From assembly GCF_020859565.1 (NCBI RefSeq), contig NZ_JAJHUO010000030.1, positions 31,520-95,519 on the forward strand: 64,000 nt of DNA, in the 5' to 3' direction. Numbering within the stretch: position 1 is the stretch's first letter; the number at the start of each line of letters is the position of its first letter. A program made the translations under genes and the position numbers. The DNA comes from Saccharothrix luteola (GTDB lineage: Bacteria; Actinomycetota; Actinomycetes; Mycobacteriales; Pseudonocardiaceae). A model generated the notes under the pieces. It worked only from the letters and a program-made list of their open reading frames with translations. It was not told the origin of the DNA and did not search any database. Below are positions 36,332-44,468 of the stretch, in pieces.

Positions 36332-37075
36332 TTGGCTCGGGTGGACTCCCTTGGGGTGGACTGGATCGGGCTGATCAGGCACGGCGAGAGCACCGGCAAC
36401 GTGGCGAGCGAAGTCGCGGAGGCGGCCGGTCACGAGGTCGTCGACATCCTCGAGCGCGACGCGGACGTGCCGCTGTCGGACCAGGGCGAGCGGCAGGGCC
36501 GGGCGCTGGGCCGGTGGTTCGCCGCCCTGCCGCGCGAGCAGTGGCCGGACCTGGTGGTCTGCTCGCCGTACCGGCGGGCCATCGACACCGCGCGGCTCAC
36601 CGTGAGCGGGCGACCGCGGTCACGCGTCGACGAACGGCTGCGCGACCGCGAGCTCGGCGTGCTGGACCTGTTGACCAGCCACGGCGTGGCCGAGCGGTAC
36701 CCGGAGGAGCGGGCGCGCGAGCGGCGGCTCGGCAAGTTCTACTACCGGCCGCCGGGCGGCGAGTCGTGGGCGGACGTGGCGTTGCGGCTGCGGTCGCTGC
36801 TGCGCGACCTCGACGGTCGGCGCGTCCTGCTGTTCGGGCACGAGCTGCAGGCGTTCCTGCTGCGCTACCTGCTGGAGTGCCTGCCCGAGCCCGACCTCGC
36901 CGCGTTCGCGCGCAACACCGTGGTGCCCAACGCCTCGCTGACGTCGTGGCGGCGTGAAGAGGGGTTGTGGGTGCTGGAACACGAGTTCGAGACCGACCAC
37001 CTGGTCGAGCGGGGCGTCGAGCCGACGGGGTCCGCGGACCAGTCGACCCGCGCGCCCGAGCCGAGCGCCCGCTAG
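36332..37075 (+). CDS. Histidine phosphatase family protein
   Basis: A phosphoglycerate-mutase-like phosphatase of about 247 residues. The phosphohistidine motif is GLIRHGESTGN near the N terminus; a second Arg lies in VCSPYRRAIDTARL, the general acid Glu in RDRELGVLD and the second His in LLFGHELQAFLLRYLL. I chose TTG at 36332 because GGAGGG stands five bases upstream; GTG at 36305 or 36341 are alternatives in the same frame. Substrate not predictable. Convergent with a small membrane protein gene. Confidence 0.87.
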   Translation: MARVDSLGVDWIGLIRHGESTGNVASEVAEAAGHEVVDILERDADVPLSDQGERQGRALGRWFAALPREQWPDLVVCSPYRRAIDTARLTVSGRPRSRVDERLRDRELGVLDLLTSHGVAERYPEERARERRLGKFYYRPPGGESWADVALRLRSLLRDLDGRRVLLFGHELQAFLLRYLLECLPEPDLAAFARNTVVPNASLTSWRREEGLWVLEHEFETDHLVERGVEPTGSADQSTRAPEPSAR

Positions 37076-37094
37076 GGCCGGGCGAGCCGTCGGC

Positions 37095-37241
37095 TCAACC
37101 GCCACCACCGCCGTCGGACGAGTTCGGCGCCGGCCCGTCGTCGGGGTGGCCCGGTTCGTGCCAGGTCCGCACGGCCAGGACGACTCCGGTCAGGAGGACG
37201 ATCACGGTGGCGACGAGCGACACGATTGCGCCGGTGTCCAT
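37095..37241 (-). CDS. Small single-pass membrane protein
   Basis: Forty-eight residues: MDTGAIVSLVATVIVLLTGV opens one membrane helix, followed by a hydrophilic tail ending in five glycines. ATG at 37241. It precedes nothing obvious and lies between the histidine phosphatase (convergent) and the heme A synthase (same strand, 47 bases upstream), and may be co-transcribed with the latter. No family recognised. Confidence 0.6.
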   Translation of the reverse strand: MDTGAIVSLVATVIVLLTGVVLAVRTWHEPGHPDDGPAPNSSDGGGGG

Positions 37242-37288
37242 GCCTCGAGTGTGCCGCACCGAACCTGTCCGCGAGTCCTCCGGCCGGC

Positions 37289-38161
37289 TCAGCCCGGGCT
37301 GACCTGGACCCGGAACGTCCGCACGACCAGGTGCGCGGTGGCCGCGACGACCAGCGCGGCGGTGACCACGTGCGCCGCCACCAGCGGCACCGGCAGCGCC
37401 GACGCCTCCTGGACCGAGCCGATCACGCCTTGGGCGATCGTCAGCGCGAGCAGGGCGAACGCGGTCACGTCGCGCACCAGCACCGCCGTGCCGAGCACCA
37501 TCCCGCCCAGGAACACCACGGCCAGGACGTGGGCCGACGTCACGTCGAGGGGGTCGAAGCCGAACCGGCGCGCGTTCTCGTCGCCCGCGTGCGGGCCGCT
37601 GCCCGTCACCAGGACGCCCAGGACCATCACGGCGGCGAGCGCGACGGGCAGCGCGCCCACGCCGAAGCGGACCCGCGGGTTGGCCGGTGCGCGCAGCACG
37701 GCGCCGGGCCGACCGAGCAGGTCGACCAGCACGACGAGCGCCGCGACCAGCACCATGCTGACCAGGAAGTGGACCGCGACGATCTCGGGCGCGAGGGCCC
37801 GGCGCACGCTGAGCCCGCCGATCAGGCCTTGCAGGCCCACGCCGACCAGCACGCCCACGGCCAGCGGCAGCGCCTTCGGCGGTCGGGCGCGGTGCCGGGC
37901 GACCACGACCACCAGGGCCAGGGTGATCAGCCCGACCACGATGCCGAGGACCCGGTTGCCGAACTCGACCACCCCGTGCACGCCCATCTCCGGCGTGGTG
38001 ACGAACGAGTCGTCGGTGCAGCTCGGCCAGGTCGGGCACCCCAGCCCGGAACCGGTCAGCCTCACCAACGCGCCGGTGAGCACGATCAGCACGTTGGCCA
38101 CGAGCGCCGCCACGGCCGCCGCGTGCGCGGGCCGGTGGACGGTAAGCCGAACAGCGTTCAC
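37289..38161 (-). CDS. ctaA: Heme A synthase (COX15/CtaA family)
   Basis: A 290-residue protein with eight hydrophobic helices. The heme-ligand and signature regions are present: TGALVRLTGSGLGCPTWPSC after helix 1, GVHGVVEFGNRVLG, VHFLVSM, and a C-terminal HVVTAALVV. The enzyme oxidises heme O to heme A for cytochrome c oxidase. The paired cysteines in GCPTWPSC are typical of Gram-positive type CtaA. GTG start at 38161, twenty bases after the ABC-F gene. No ctaB or oxidase subunit is in the window. Confidence 0.88.
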   Translation of the reverse strand: MNAVRLTVHRPAHAAAVAALVANVLIVLTGALVRLTGSGLGCPTWPSCTDDSFVTTPEMGVHGVVEFGNRVLGIVVGLITLALVVVVARHRARPPKALPLAVGVLVGVGLQGLIGGLSVRRALAPEIVAVHFLVSMVLVAALVVLVDLLGRPGAVLRAPANPRVRFGVGALPVALAAVMVLGVLVTGSGPHAGDENARRFGFDPLDVTSAHVLAVVFLGGMVLGTAVLVRDVTAFALLALTIAQGVIGSVQEASALPVPLVAAHVVTAALVVAATAHLVVRTFRVQVSPG

Positions 38162-38181
38162 GTCCGGCAGCGTAGATCGCC

Positions 38182-39819
38182 TTACCGGGCGCGCTTGACC
38201 CGCGTCTCGTCCCACACCGGCTCGTCCACCTCGACGACCTCGCCGTCGGACCGGAACAGCAGGAACCGGTCGAAACCGCGGGCGAACCAGCGGTCGTGGG
38301 TGACCGCGACGACCGTGCCCGTGAAGCCTTCCAGCGCGTCCTGCAACGCCTCGGCCGAGTTCAGGTCGAGGTTGTCGGTCGGCTCGTCCAGCAGCAGCAG
38401 CGTGGCGCCGGACAGCTCCAGCAGCAGCACCTGGAACCGCGCCTGCTGGCCGCCGGACAGCGTCTCGAACCGCTGGTCGCCCTGCTTGCCGAGGCCGTAG
38501 CGGCTCAGCACGGCCATCGCCGCGCCCCGGTCGAGCCCCTTGCGGCCACCCTCGCCGTGCCACAGGACGTCGACCAGCGTGCGGCCGATCCACTCCGGGT
38601 GCTGGTGGGTCTGCGCGAAGAGGCCCGGCACGACCCGTGCCCCGAGGCGGCACACGCCCGTGTGCGCGACGTCGCCGCCGCCGAGCAGCCGCAGGAAGTG
38701 GCTCTTGCCCGACCCGTTCGAGCCGAGCACCGCCACCCGGTCCTCGAAGAAGACCTCCACGTCGAACGGCTTCATCAGCCCGGTCAGCTCGAGGTTCTCC
38801 ACGGTGATCGCGCGCACGCCGGTGCGGCCACCGCGCAGGCGGGGCGTCACCTTCTCGTCGGTCGGCAACTCCGGCGGCGGGCCCGCCTCCTCGAACTTCT
38901 CCAGCTTCGCCCGCATGACCCGGTACTTCGCCGCCATGACCTCGCTGATCCTGGCCTGGATCTGGAGCGTGCGGACGAGCTCCTTGAGGTGGTCGTGCTC
39001 CTCGTTCCACCGCCGGTGCAGCTCGGCGAGCCGGTCGATGCGGGCCGCGCGGGCGCCGTGCCAGGTGCCGAACGAGCCCGCGTGCGTCCACGCCGAGTGC
39101 GCCTCCACCGTGACGACGTGCGTCGCGGCGATGTCGAGCAGCTCCCGGTCGTGGCTGACCAGCAGCACGGCCTTGCCGGTCTCGCGCAGCCGGTCCTCCA
39201 GCCACCGCTTGCCCGGCACGTCGAGGTAGTTGTCCGGCTCGTCGAGCAGCAGCACCTGCTCCGGGCCGCGCAGCAGCGCTTCGAGCACCAGCCGCTTCTG
39301 CTCGCCGCCGGACAGCGTGCGGACCTCGCGGAACCGGGCCCGGTCGAACGGCACGCCGAGCGCGGCGACCGTGACGGTGTCCCACAGCACCTCGGCGTCG
39401 TAGCCGCCGACCTCGCCCCACGCGGTGATCGCGTCGGCGTAGCGCATCTGGGTCGGCTCGTCGTCGGTCTCCATGAGCTGGAGCTCGACCTCGTCGAGCG
39501 CCTTGGCGGCGGCGCGCAGCGGCGCGGGCGACGCGGCCAGCAGCAGGTCGCGGACGGTGCTCTCGTCGCGGACCGAGCCGACGAACTGCGGCATCACGCC
39601 GAGGCCGCCCTGCACGCGGACGCTGCCCGCGGTGGGCGTCAGCTCGTTCGACAGGATCCTCAGCAGCGTCGTCTTGCCGACGCCGTTCGCGCCGACCAGG
39701 GCGACCACGCTGTTCGTGCCGACCTTGAACGACACGTCGCGGAACAGCTCGCGGCCGTCGGGCAGGCGGAAGGCGAGGCCGTTCGCGTCCAGGAATCCCA
39801 CCCGCGCATGGTCGGCCAT
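38182..39819 (-). CDS. ABC-F family ATPase
   Basis: A 545-residue soluble protein with two ATP-binding cassettes and no membrane helices. Cassette 1 has GANGVGKTT and LSGGEQKRL...LLLDEPDNYLD; cassette 2 has GSNGSGKSH (a variant Walker A with SGKSH) and LSGGQQARF...LLLDEPTDNLD. The linker has the charged, helical ABC-F character. Members act on the ribosome in translation quality control or antibiotic protection; the closest type here cannot be told. ATG 39819 is chosen over a GTG two codons upstream. Confidence 0.9.
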   Translation of the reverse strand: MADHARVGFLDANGLAFRLPDGRELFRDVSFKVGTNSVVALVGANGVGKTTLLRILSNELTPTAGSVRVQGGLGVMPQFVGSVRDESTVRDLLLAASPAPLRAAAKALDEVELQLMETDDEPTQMRYADAITAWGEVGGYDAEVLWDTVTVAALGVPFDRARFREVRTLSGGEQKRLVLEALLRGPEQVLLLDEPDNYLDVPGKRWLEDRLRETGKAVLLVSHDRELLDIAATHVVTVEAHSAWTHAGSFGTWHGARAARIDRLAELHRRWNEEHDHLKELVRTLQIQARISEVMAAKYRVMRAKLEKFEEAGPPPELPTDEKVTPRLRGGRTGVRAITVENLELTGLMKPFDVEVFFEDRVAVLGSNGSGKSHFLRLLGGGDVAHTGVCRLGARVVPGLFAQTHQHPEWIGRTLVDVLWHGEGGRKGLDRGAAMAVLSRYGLGKQGDQRFETLSGGQQARFQVLLLELSGATLLLLDEPTDNLDLNSAEALQDALEGFTGTVVAVTHDRWFARGFDRFLLFRSDGEVVEVDEPVWDETRVKRAR

Positions 39820-39993
39820 CGCCACCGCGGATGGCCAGCGGATTAGGCCGGATCCGCGAAGTGTGACGCGACTCCCTAAGACGGGGGTTCGCCGGGACGG
39901 GTTCAGAGGGCCGGGGTTCGGCCGGCGGGCGTGGTCGGGCGCGGCGCGACTGGGCGATGAGCTCGCGGCTGGTGGGCGCCTGCCCGCTCGCGC

Positions 39994-40012
39994 GGGACCG
40001 CGGGGCGGTCCC
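39994..40012 (-). terminator. Hairpin after the DUF3040 gene
   Basis: GGGACCG (39994-40000) pairs with CGGTCCC (40006-40012) across a five-base loop, immediately past the leftward DUF3040 stop. Confidence 0.6.
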
Positions 40013-40015
40013 GGC

Positions 40016-40258
40016 TCACCGCCAGGTGTAGCCGCGCATCAGCATCAGCAGCGCGCCGAACCCCAGCGACGCCAGGGCGGGGCCGAACGCCCCGAGGAAC
40101 AGCAGCAGCACGCCCAGACCACCGAACGTGGCCACGAGGGCGTAGCTGAGCACGGGGTGCCGGGGTTTGCCGGCGACGAGCGCCGAGGCCAGGCCCGGCT
40201 CCTCGTCCGCGAGTCTGCTCTCGATCTCACTGAGGGTGCGGCGTTCCGCTTCGCTCAT
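40016..40258 (-). CDS. DUF3040 family small membrane protein
   Basis: Eighty residues: a charged N-terminal helix (SEAERRTLSEIESRLADEEPGLASAL) and two membrane helices. The opening LS..E...L..IE..L...DP/EP is the DUF3040 hallmark; family members are usually somewhat longer and lie near division genes in some actinobacteria. Function unknown. ATG at 40258 follows a GTG that is also in frame. Confidence 0.82.
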   Translation of the reverse strand: MSEAERRTLSEIESRLADEEPGLASALVAGKPRHPVLSYALVATFGGLGVLLLFLGAFGPALASLGFGALLMLMRGYTWR

Positions 40259-40325
40259 CACGGCCGGTGGATACCCGGCGCCCCACCCGCAAAACCACCC
40301 TGAACGGGGGTCTGAGCAGGCAAGA

Positions 40326-41336
40326 TCAGCGTGACAGCGCGACGAGCCGCGATACCGCCCGCAGGTACTTCTTGCGGTAGCCGCCGCGCAGCATCTCCGC
40401 GGTGAAGAGCTCCGAGAGCGGCTCGCCGGACACCGCCACCGGGATGTCCCGGTCGTAGAGGCGGTCGCCGAGCGCCACGAGCCTCAGCGCCACCGCCTGA
40501 TCGGGCGCGGGCCGGACGTGGCGCAGGTGCACGGCGGTCACCCCGTCCACCAGCCGGCCGTAGCTCGACGGGTGGATCCGGGCCAGCGCGGCGCACAGTT
40601 CGGCGAAGTCGTCCACCGTGCTGCCGGGCGTGCTCTCGGCCTTGGCCACGAGGTCGTCGTCGGCCATCGGCGGCGGCGCGTCGGGCAGGCCGCGGTGGCG
40701 GTAGTCGGGGCCGTCAACCCGGACCACGGTGAACTTCGCCGACATCGACTGGATCTCGCGCAGGAAGTCGGCGGCGGCGAACCGGCCCTCGCCCAGCTTG
40801 TCCGGCAGCGTGTTCGACGTGGCCGCGACCGACACGCCCGCCGCGGTCAGCTCCTTGATCAGGCGGGTCACCAGCATCGTGTCGCCCGGGTCGTCCAGCT
40901 CGAACTCGTCGATCGCGAGCAGCTTGTGCGACGACAGGCGGCGGACGGTCTCGCCGAAGCCCAGCGCGCCGACCAGGTTGGTCAGCTCGACGAACGTGCC
41001 GTAGGCCTTGGGACCGGGCACCGCGTGCCAGACCGACGCCAGCAGGTGGGTCTTGCCGACCCCGAACCCGCCGTCGAGGTAGAGGCCGGGCTTGGCGTCG
41101 TCGGCGCCCGACCGCTTGAACAGCCGGCCGAGCACGCCCCGGCTGCCGCCCTCGGACACGCGTTCGGCGAACTCGCGGCCCGCCCGCACCGCCGCGGCCT
41201 GGCTCGGCTCGTCCGGGTTGGGCAAGTAAGTGTCGAAGCGGACCGCGTCGAAGCGGGGCGGCGGGACCATCGCGTCCACCAGCTCGTCCGCGTCGACGTG
41301 CGGGGTTCGGTCGGACAGGCGCGGCGGGGCGGACAT
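40326..41336 (-). CDS. zapE: ZapE/AFG1-like ATPase
   Basis: A 336-residue AAA-type ATPase of the AFG1/ZapE family. Walker A is LYLDGGFGVGKTHLLASVWH (about residues 86-105) and Walker B is LLAIDEFELDDPGDTML, followed by SNTLPDKLGEGRF, which is the diagnostic ATSNxxPxxLYxxG-like motif. In E. coli ZapE acts at the division septum. ATG at 41336. Divergent from the RibD-like reductase gene with only about 33 bases between starts. Confidence 0.87.
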   Translation of the reverse strand: MSAPPRLSDRTPHVDADELVDAMVPPPRFDAVRFDTYLPNPDEPSQAAAVRAGREFAERVSEGGSRGVLGRLFKRSGADDAKPGLYLDGGFGVGKTHLLASVWHAVPGPKAYGTFVELTNLVGALGFGETVRRLSSHKLLAIDEFELDDPGDTMLVTRLIKELTAAGVSVAATSNTLPDKLGEGRFAAADFLREIQSMSAKFTVVRVDGPDYRHRGLPDAPPPMADDDLVAKAESTPGSTVDDFAELCAALARIHPSSYGRLVDGVTAVHLRHVRPAPDQAVALRLVALGDRLYDRDIPVAVSGEPLSELFTAEMLRGGYRKKYLRAVSRLVALSR

Positions 41337-41369
41337 GACGGGATCGTAACGGCGTGCTGGGATGTGGCG

Positions 41370-42149
41370 GTGCGGATGTTGTGGCCACCACGTGACGGCG
41401 AGATCACCGACGACGAGCTGGAACGGCTCTACGACTACCCCGACGGGCTCGACCGGCCGTGGGTGCAGGTGAACTTCGTGTCCAGCGTGGACGGTGCGGT
41501 GTCGGTGGCCGGGCGGTCCGAGGGGCTGGGCAACGACGCCGACCGCAAGGTGTTCATGCTCGGCCGTGACCTGTGCGACGTGGTGCTCGTCGGCGCGGGC
41601 ACGGCCCTGGTCGAGGGCTACCACGGGGTCAAGGCGGGCGAGGTGCGCGCGTCCCGGCGGGCCAGGCTGGGCCTCGCGCCCGTGCCGCCGGTCGCCGTGG
41701 TGACGGGGCGCTGCTCGATCGAGCCGACGTCCACGCTGCTGACCAGCACGGCCGTGCCGCCGATCATCCTCACCACGCGGGCCGCGCCCGAGGAGCGGCG
41801 TGCCGCGCTGGCCGCGGCGGGCGCCGACGTGGTCGTCGCCGGCGAGGAGACCGTGGCCATGGACCTGGCGCTGGAGGCCCTGCGCGAACGCGGGCTGCTC
41901 CGGGTCGACTGCGAGGGCGGGCCGAGGGTGTTCGGCACCTTGATCGACGCGGACCTGGTCGACGTGCTGTGCGTGACGTTCTCCCCGCTGCTCGCGGGCG
42001 GTGACGCCGGTCGGATCTCGAACGGGCCGCTGCCGCCGGCGCCCCGGTCGATGGAGCTGGCCTCGGTGCTGCACCACGACAGCGCCCTCCTGCTGCGGTA
42101 CCGCAAGGTGACACCTGATCCGGTGACGCAGGGCACATCCGCGCCCTGA
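41370..42149 (+). CDS. RibD C-terminal-type pyrimidine reductase family protein
   Basis: A 259-residue reductase of the RibD_C/dihydrofolate-reductase-like fold: PWVQVNFVSSVDGAVSVAGRSEGLGN at the N terminus, DLCDVVLVGAGTALVEGY, RVDCEGGPRVFGTLIDADLVDVLCVTFSPLLAGG. There is no deaminase domain and no riboflavin genes are near, so its substrate may not be the riboflavin intermediate. Start is uncertain: GTG 41370 or ATG 41376; no strong ribosome-binding sequence for either. Confidence 0.85.
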   Translation: MRMLWPPRDGEITDDELERLYDYPDGLDRPWVQVNFVSSVDGAVSVAGRSEGLGNDADRKVFMLGRDLCDVVLVGAGTALVEGYHGVKAGEVRASRRARLGLAPVPPVAVVTGRCSIEPTSTLLTSTAVPPIILTTRAAPEERRAALAAAGADVVVAGEETVAMDLALEALRERGLLRVDCEGGPRVFGTLIDADLVDVLCVTFSPLLAGGDAGRISNGPLPPAPRSMELASVLHHDSALLLRYRKVTPDPVTQGTSAP

Positions 42150-42201
42150 TCCCGATACGGTCCGCATCCGAACGTGCACGCACCGATTCGGAGGGACCGC
42201 C

Positions 42202-42654
42202 GTGGCCCAGAGCACCGCCGTCAAGCCGGAGACCGGCACCGCGCCGCGTTCGGCCGACGACACCGAGCAGGGCAGGACCACGATCGCGTCGTCGGTCGTG
42301 CAGAAGGTCGCGGGCATCGCGGCACGGGAGATCTCCGGCGTGCACGCCGTCGGCGGCGGGGTGTCGCGGGCGTTCGGCGCGTTGCGCGAGCGCATCCCGG
42401 GCGCGGGCACCGTGAACACCGCGGGCGTGGCCGTCGAGGTGGGCGAGAAGCAGGCCGCGGTCGACCTGGACATCATCGTCGAGTACGGCGTGAGCATCGT
42501 CGACCTCGCGCGGGCCGTGCGGCGCAACGTGATCGGCCAGGTCGAGCGGATGACCGGGCTCGAGGTCATCGAGGTCAACATCGCGGTCAACGACATCCAC
42601 CTGCCCGAGGAGGACGAGGAGACCACGTCGACCACGGGGTCCCGGGTCGAGTGA
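42202..42654 (+). CDS. Asp23/Gls24 family envelope stress protein
   Basis: A 150-residue Asp23-domain protein: VVQKVAGIAAREISGVHAVGGG..., AAVDLDIIVEYGVSIVDLARAVRRNVIGQVERMTGLEVIEVNIAVNDIHLP. A disordered acidic or polar tail is at each end. GTG start with GGAGGG. It heads a six-gene cluster with start/stop overlaps. In staphylococci Asp23 is a membrane-associated envelope-stress protein tethered by AmaP; the same arrangement is seen here. Confidence 0.9.
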   Translation: MAQSTAVKPETGTAPRSADDTEQGRTTIASSVVQKVAGIAAREISGVHAVGGGVSRAFGALRERIPGAGTVNTAGVAVEVGEKQAAVDLDIIVEYGVSIVDLARAVRRNVIGQVERMTGLEVIEVNIAVNDIHLPEEDEETTSTTGSRVE

Positions 42655-42914
42655 CGGACGTGGCGGAGGACGTCGAGGCGGCGGTGCTGTCCCACCCGGA
42701 GGTGGCGCGGCTGGACGGCGCGTTCGCCTCCTACCTGCCGGGACGGCGCGTGCTCGGCGTCCGGGTCGGCGCGCGGGTCGAGGTGGCGGTGGTGCTGCGG
42801 ACCGACCGGCCGATCGGCGAGGTGGTGCCGGAACTGCGGGCGCGGGTGACGCGGGTGGCGGGCGCCGCGCCGGTGGACGTCGTCGTGGCCGATCTGGAGT
42901 GGGAGAGCCGATGA
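42651..42914 (+). CDS. Small Asp23-cluster protein
   Basis: An 87-residue protein (VTDVAEDVEAAVLSHPEVARLDGAF..., VGARVEVAVVLRTDRPIGEVVPELRARVTRVAGAAPVDVVVADLEW). The strand-helix order is like a stripped Asp23 domain lacking the usual conserved glycine loop; relation inferred from pattern and position. GTG start overlaps the preceding stop as GTGA, and its own stop overlaps the next start as ATGA. Confidence 0.7.
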   Translation: MTDVAEDVEAAVLSHPEVARLDGAFASYLPGRRVLGVRVGARVEVAVVLRTDRPIGEVVPELRARVTRVAGAAPVDVVVADLEWESR

Positions 42915-43087
42915 GCGCTGCGCAGACCGGTCTGCTCGCGGGCCTGGTCCTCGGCCTGGCCGCGACCAGCGGTTTCACCGCCTTCCTGGTGACGCTGGCG
43001 GTCGGGGTGATCGGCTTGGTCGTGGGCCGCGTCCTCGACGGCGAGCTCGACCTCGGCGACCTGCTCGGCCGGGGCCGCGACAAGTGA
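42911..43087 (+). CDS. DUF2273-like small membrane protein
   Basis: Fifty-eight residues with two membrane helices joined by a short turn (GLLAGLVLGLAATSGFTAFLVTLAVGVIGLVVGRVLDGELDLGDLLGRG). Size, topology and the glycine pattern match DUF2273 proteins, which accompany Asp23 and AmaP in Firmicutes. The start overlaps the previous stop. Likely part of the membrane platform for the Asp23-type proteins. Confidence 0.8.
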   Translation: MSAAQTGLLAGLVLGLAATSGFTAFLVTLAVGVIGLVVGRVLDGELDLGDLLGRGRDK

Positions 43088-43386
43088 CCGACGCGGAGGG
43101 CTCGCTCGAGATTCACCCGACCGTGGTGCGGAAGGTCGCGGCGCACGCCGTCCGGCTCGTGCCCGGCGCCGAGCCGAGCGCGACGGTCAAGGTGGACGAG
43201 GTGGGCGATGACCTGGAGCTCGCCGTGAAGCTGGCGCTGCTCTACCCGGCGCCGGTGCGCGCGGCCGCCGCGGACGTCCGGCGGCGCGTCACCGAGGAGG
43301 TCGAGCGGATCACCGGCTACAGGGTCCGGTCGGTGGCCGTGACGGTGTCCGCGCTGCGCGCCGAGACCCGGCCGCGGGTGGTGTAG
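43084..43386 (+). CDS. Second Asp23/Gls24 family protein
   Basis: A 100-residue Asp23 domain: IHPTVVRKVAAHAVRLVPGAEPSATVKVDEVGDDLELAVKLALLYPAPVRAAAADVRRRVTEEVERITGYRVRSVAVTVSALR. It is close to the minimal domain, unlike the longer paralogue at 42202. The GTG start overlaps the preceding stop, and the next gene starts at the base after its stop. Confidence 0.88.
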   Translation: MTDAEGSLEIHPTVVRKVAAHAVRLVPGAEPSATVKVDEVGDDLELAVKLALLYPAPVRAAAADVRRRVTEEVERITGYRVRSVAVTVSALRAETRPRVV

Positions 43387-43890
43387 GTGCGGGTCCTGCT
43401 GCGGGTGCTGTCGCCGTTGCTCGGGGTGGCGTTGGCCGCCGCCGGCGCGCTGGTGGTCGTCGCGGTCGCCCGGCACTGGTCCGGGCGCGCGTGGCCGACC
43501 TGGCCGGATTGGTCCTGGGTGGACCGGCCGGTGCTCCTGATCGGTGCCTGCGCGGCCGTCGGCGGGCTGTTCCTGCTGGTCGTGGCGTCACGGGCGGGGG
43601 TGTCGCAGGTGCCGCTGGACGATCCGGCCGACGGCGTGCGGGTGGTGACCACGCCGACGTCCCTGGCGCGCGTGGTCGGGCACCGGGTGCGGGCGGAGGA
43701 CGGCGTGGTGGACGTCTCGGTCACCGCGTCGCGGCGCAGGGTGCGGGTCCGGGCGACCAGCCGCCTGCACGACGAGGCGTCGTTGCGTCCGCGGCTGCTG
43801 GAGGTGGCCCGTGGCGCGGTGGACGAGCTGCCGATGCCCGTGCGGCCGAAGGTGTCCGTCGTCGTCATCTCGCCGAAGGACCGCCCGTGA
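43387..43890 (+). CDS. DUF6286-type membrane protein of the Asp23 cluster
   Basis: A 167-residue protein with two N-terminal membrane helices (residues about 8-28 and 48-68), then a cytoplasmic domain (TTPTSLARVVGHRVRAEDGVVDVSVTASRRRVRVRATSRLHDEASLRPRLLEVARGAVDEL) with an Asp23-like strand order. DUF6286 is the family I associate with this position in actinobacterial clusters. GTG start directly follows the previous stop. Confidence 0.78.
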   Translation: MRVLLRVLSPLLGVALAAAGALVVVAVARHWSGRAWPTWPDWSWVDRPVLLIGACAAVGGLFLLVVASRAGVSQVPLDDPADGVRVVTTPTSLARVVGHRVRAEDGVVDVSVTASRRRVRVRATSRLHDEASLRPRLLEVARGAVDELPMPVRPKVSVVVISPKDRP

Positions 43891-44468
43891 ACCGCTCGAA
43901 CCGCACCGAACGCGTGATGGCCGCCGTCCTCGGCGCGCTCGCCCTGCTCGTCGGCGGCACGGCCGTCGTGCTGCACCGCTTCGCCGTCGACCGGCCGGTG
44001 CTCGACCCGGTGGTGCTCGACTGGGCCCGGCGGCACCTGCTGCCCGTCCGGCTCGGGCTGATCGCGCTCGGCCTGCTGGCCGTGGTGCTCGGGCTGCGCT
44101 GGGCGTGGCGCGCGGTCCGCCCGGAACGGCACCCCGACCTGCTCTTGGACGACGTGGTCGTCACCGCCAAGGCGCTGGCGGCGGCCGTGCGCGCTGACGC
44201 CGAGCAGGTGCACGGCGTGGCCGGCGCGAAGGTGTCCGTGGTGGGCCGGCCCGCGTTGCGGCTGCGGCTGCGGCTGCGGCTGCGGCACGGCGCGGACGTG
44301 AACCGCGTGTGGCGGGAGTTGGACGGCCGGGTGCTGTCACGCGCCCGCGCCGCGCTCGGCGTCGAGGTCCTCCCGACCGCGGTGCGGCTCGATCTGGCGA
44401 AGAGGGAGCGCCAACGCGTGCGCAAGGCCCGTATACCCGGCAGGATGGCCGCGTGGCGCTCCCGTTGA
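43887..44468 (+). CDS. AmaP-like alkaline shock membrane anchor
   Basis: A 193-residue protein with two membrane helices and a C-terminal cytoplasmic domain. Helix-loop-helix at residues 10-75 and the position at the end of the Asp23 cluster fit AmaP (alkaline shock response membrane anchor). Near the C-terminal middle it has an unusual Leu-Arg run (LRLRLRLRLRH). GTG start overlaps the previous stop; its end overlaps the start of the DNA ligase gene by 16 bases. Confidence 0.75.
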   Translation: MNRSNRTERVMAAVLGALALLVGGTAVVLHRFAVDRPVLDPVVLDWARRHLLPVRLGLIALGLLAVVLGLRWAWRAVRPERHPDLLLDDVVVTAKALAAAVRADAEQVHGVAGAKVSVVGRPALRLRLRLRLRHGADVNRVWRELDGRVLSRARAALGVEVLPTAVRLDLAKRERQRVRKARIPGRMAAWRSR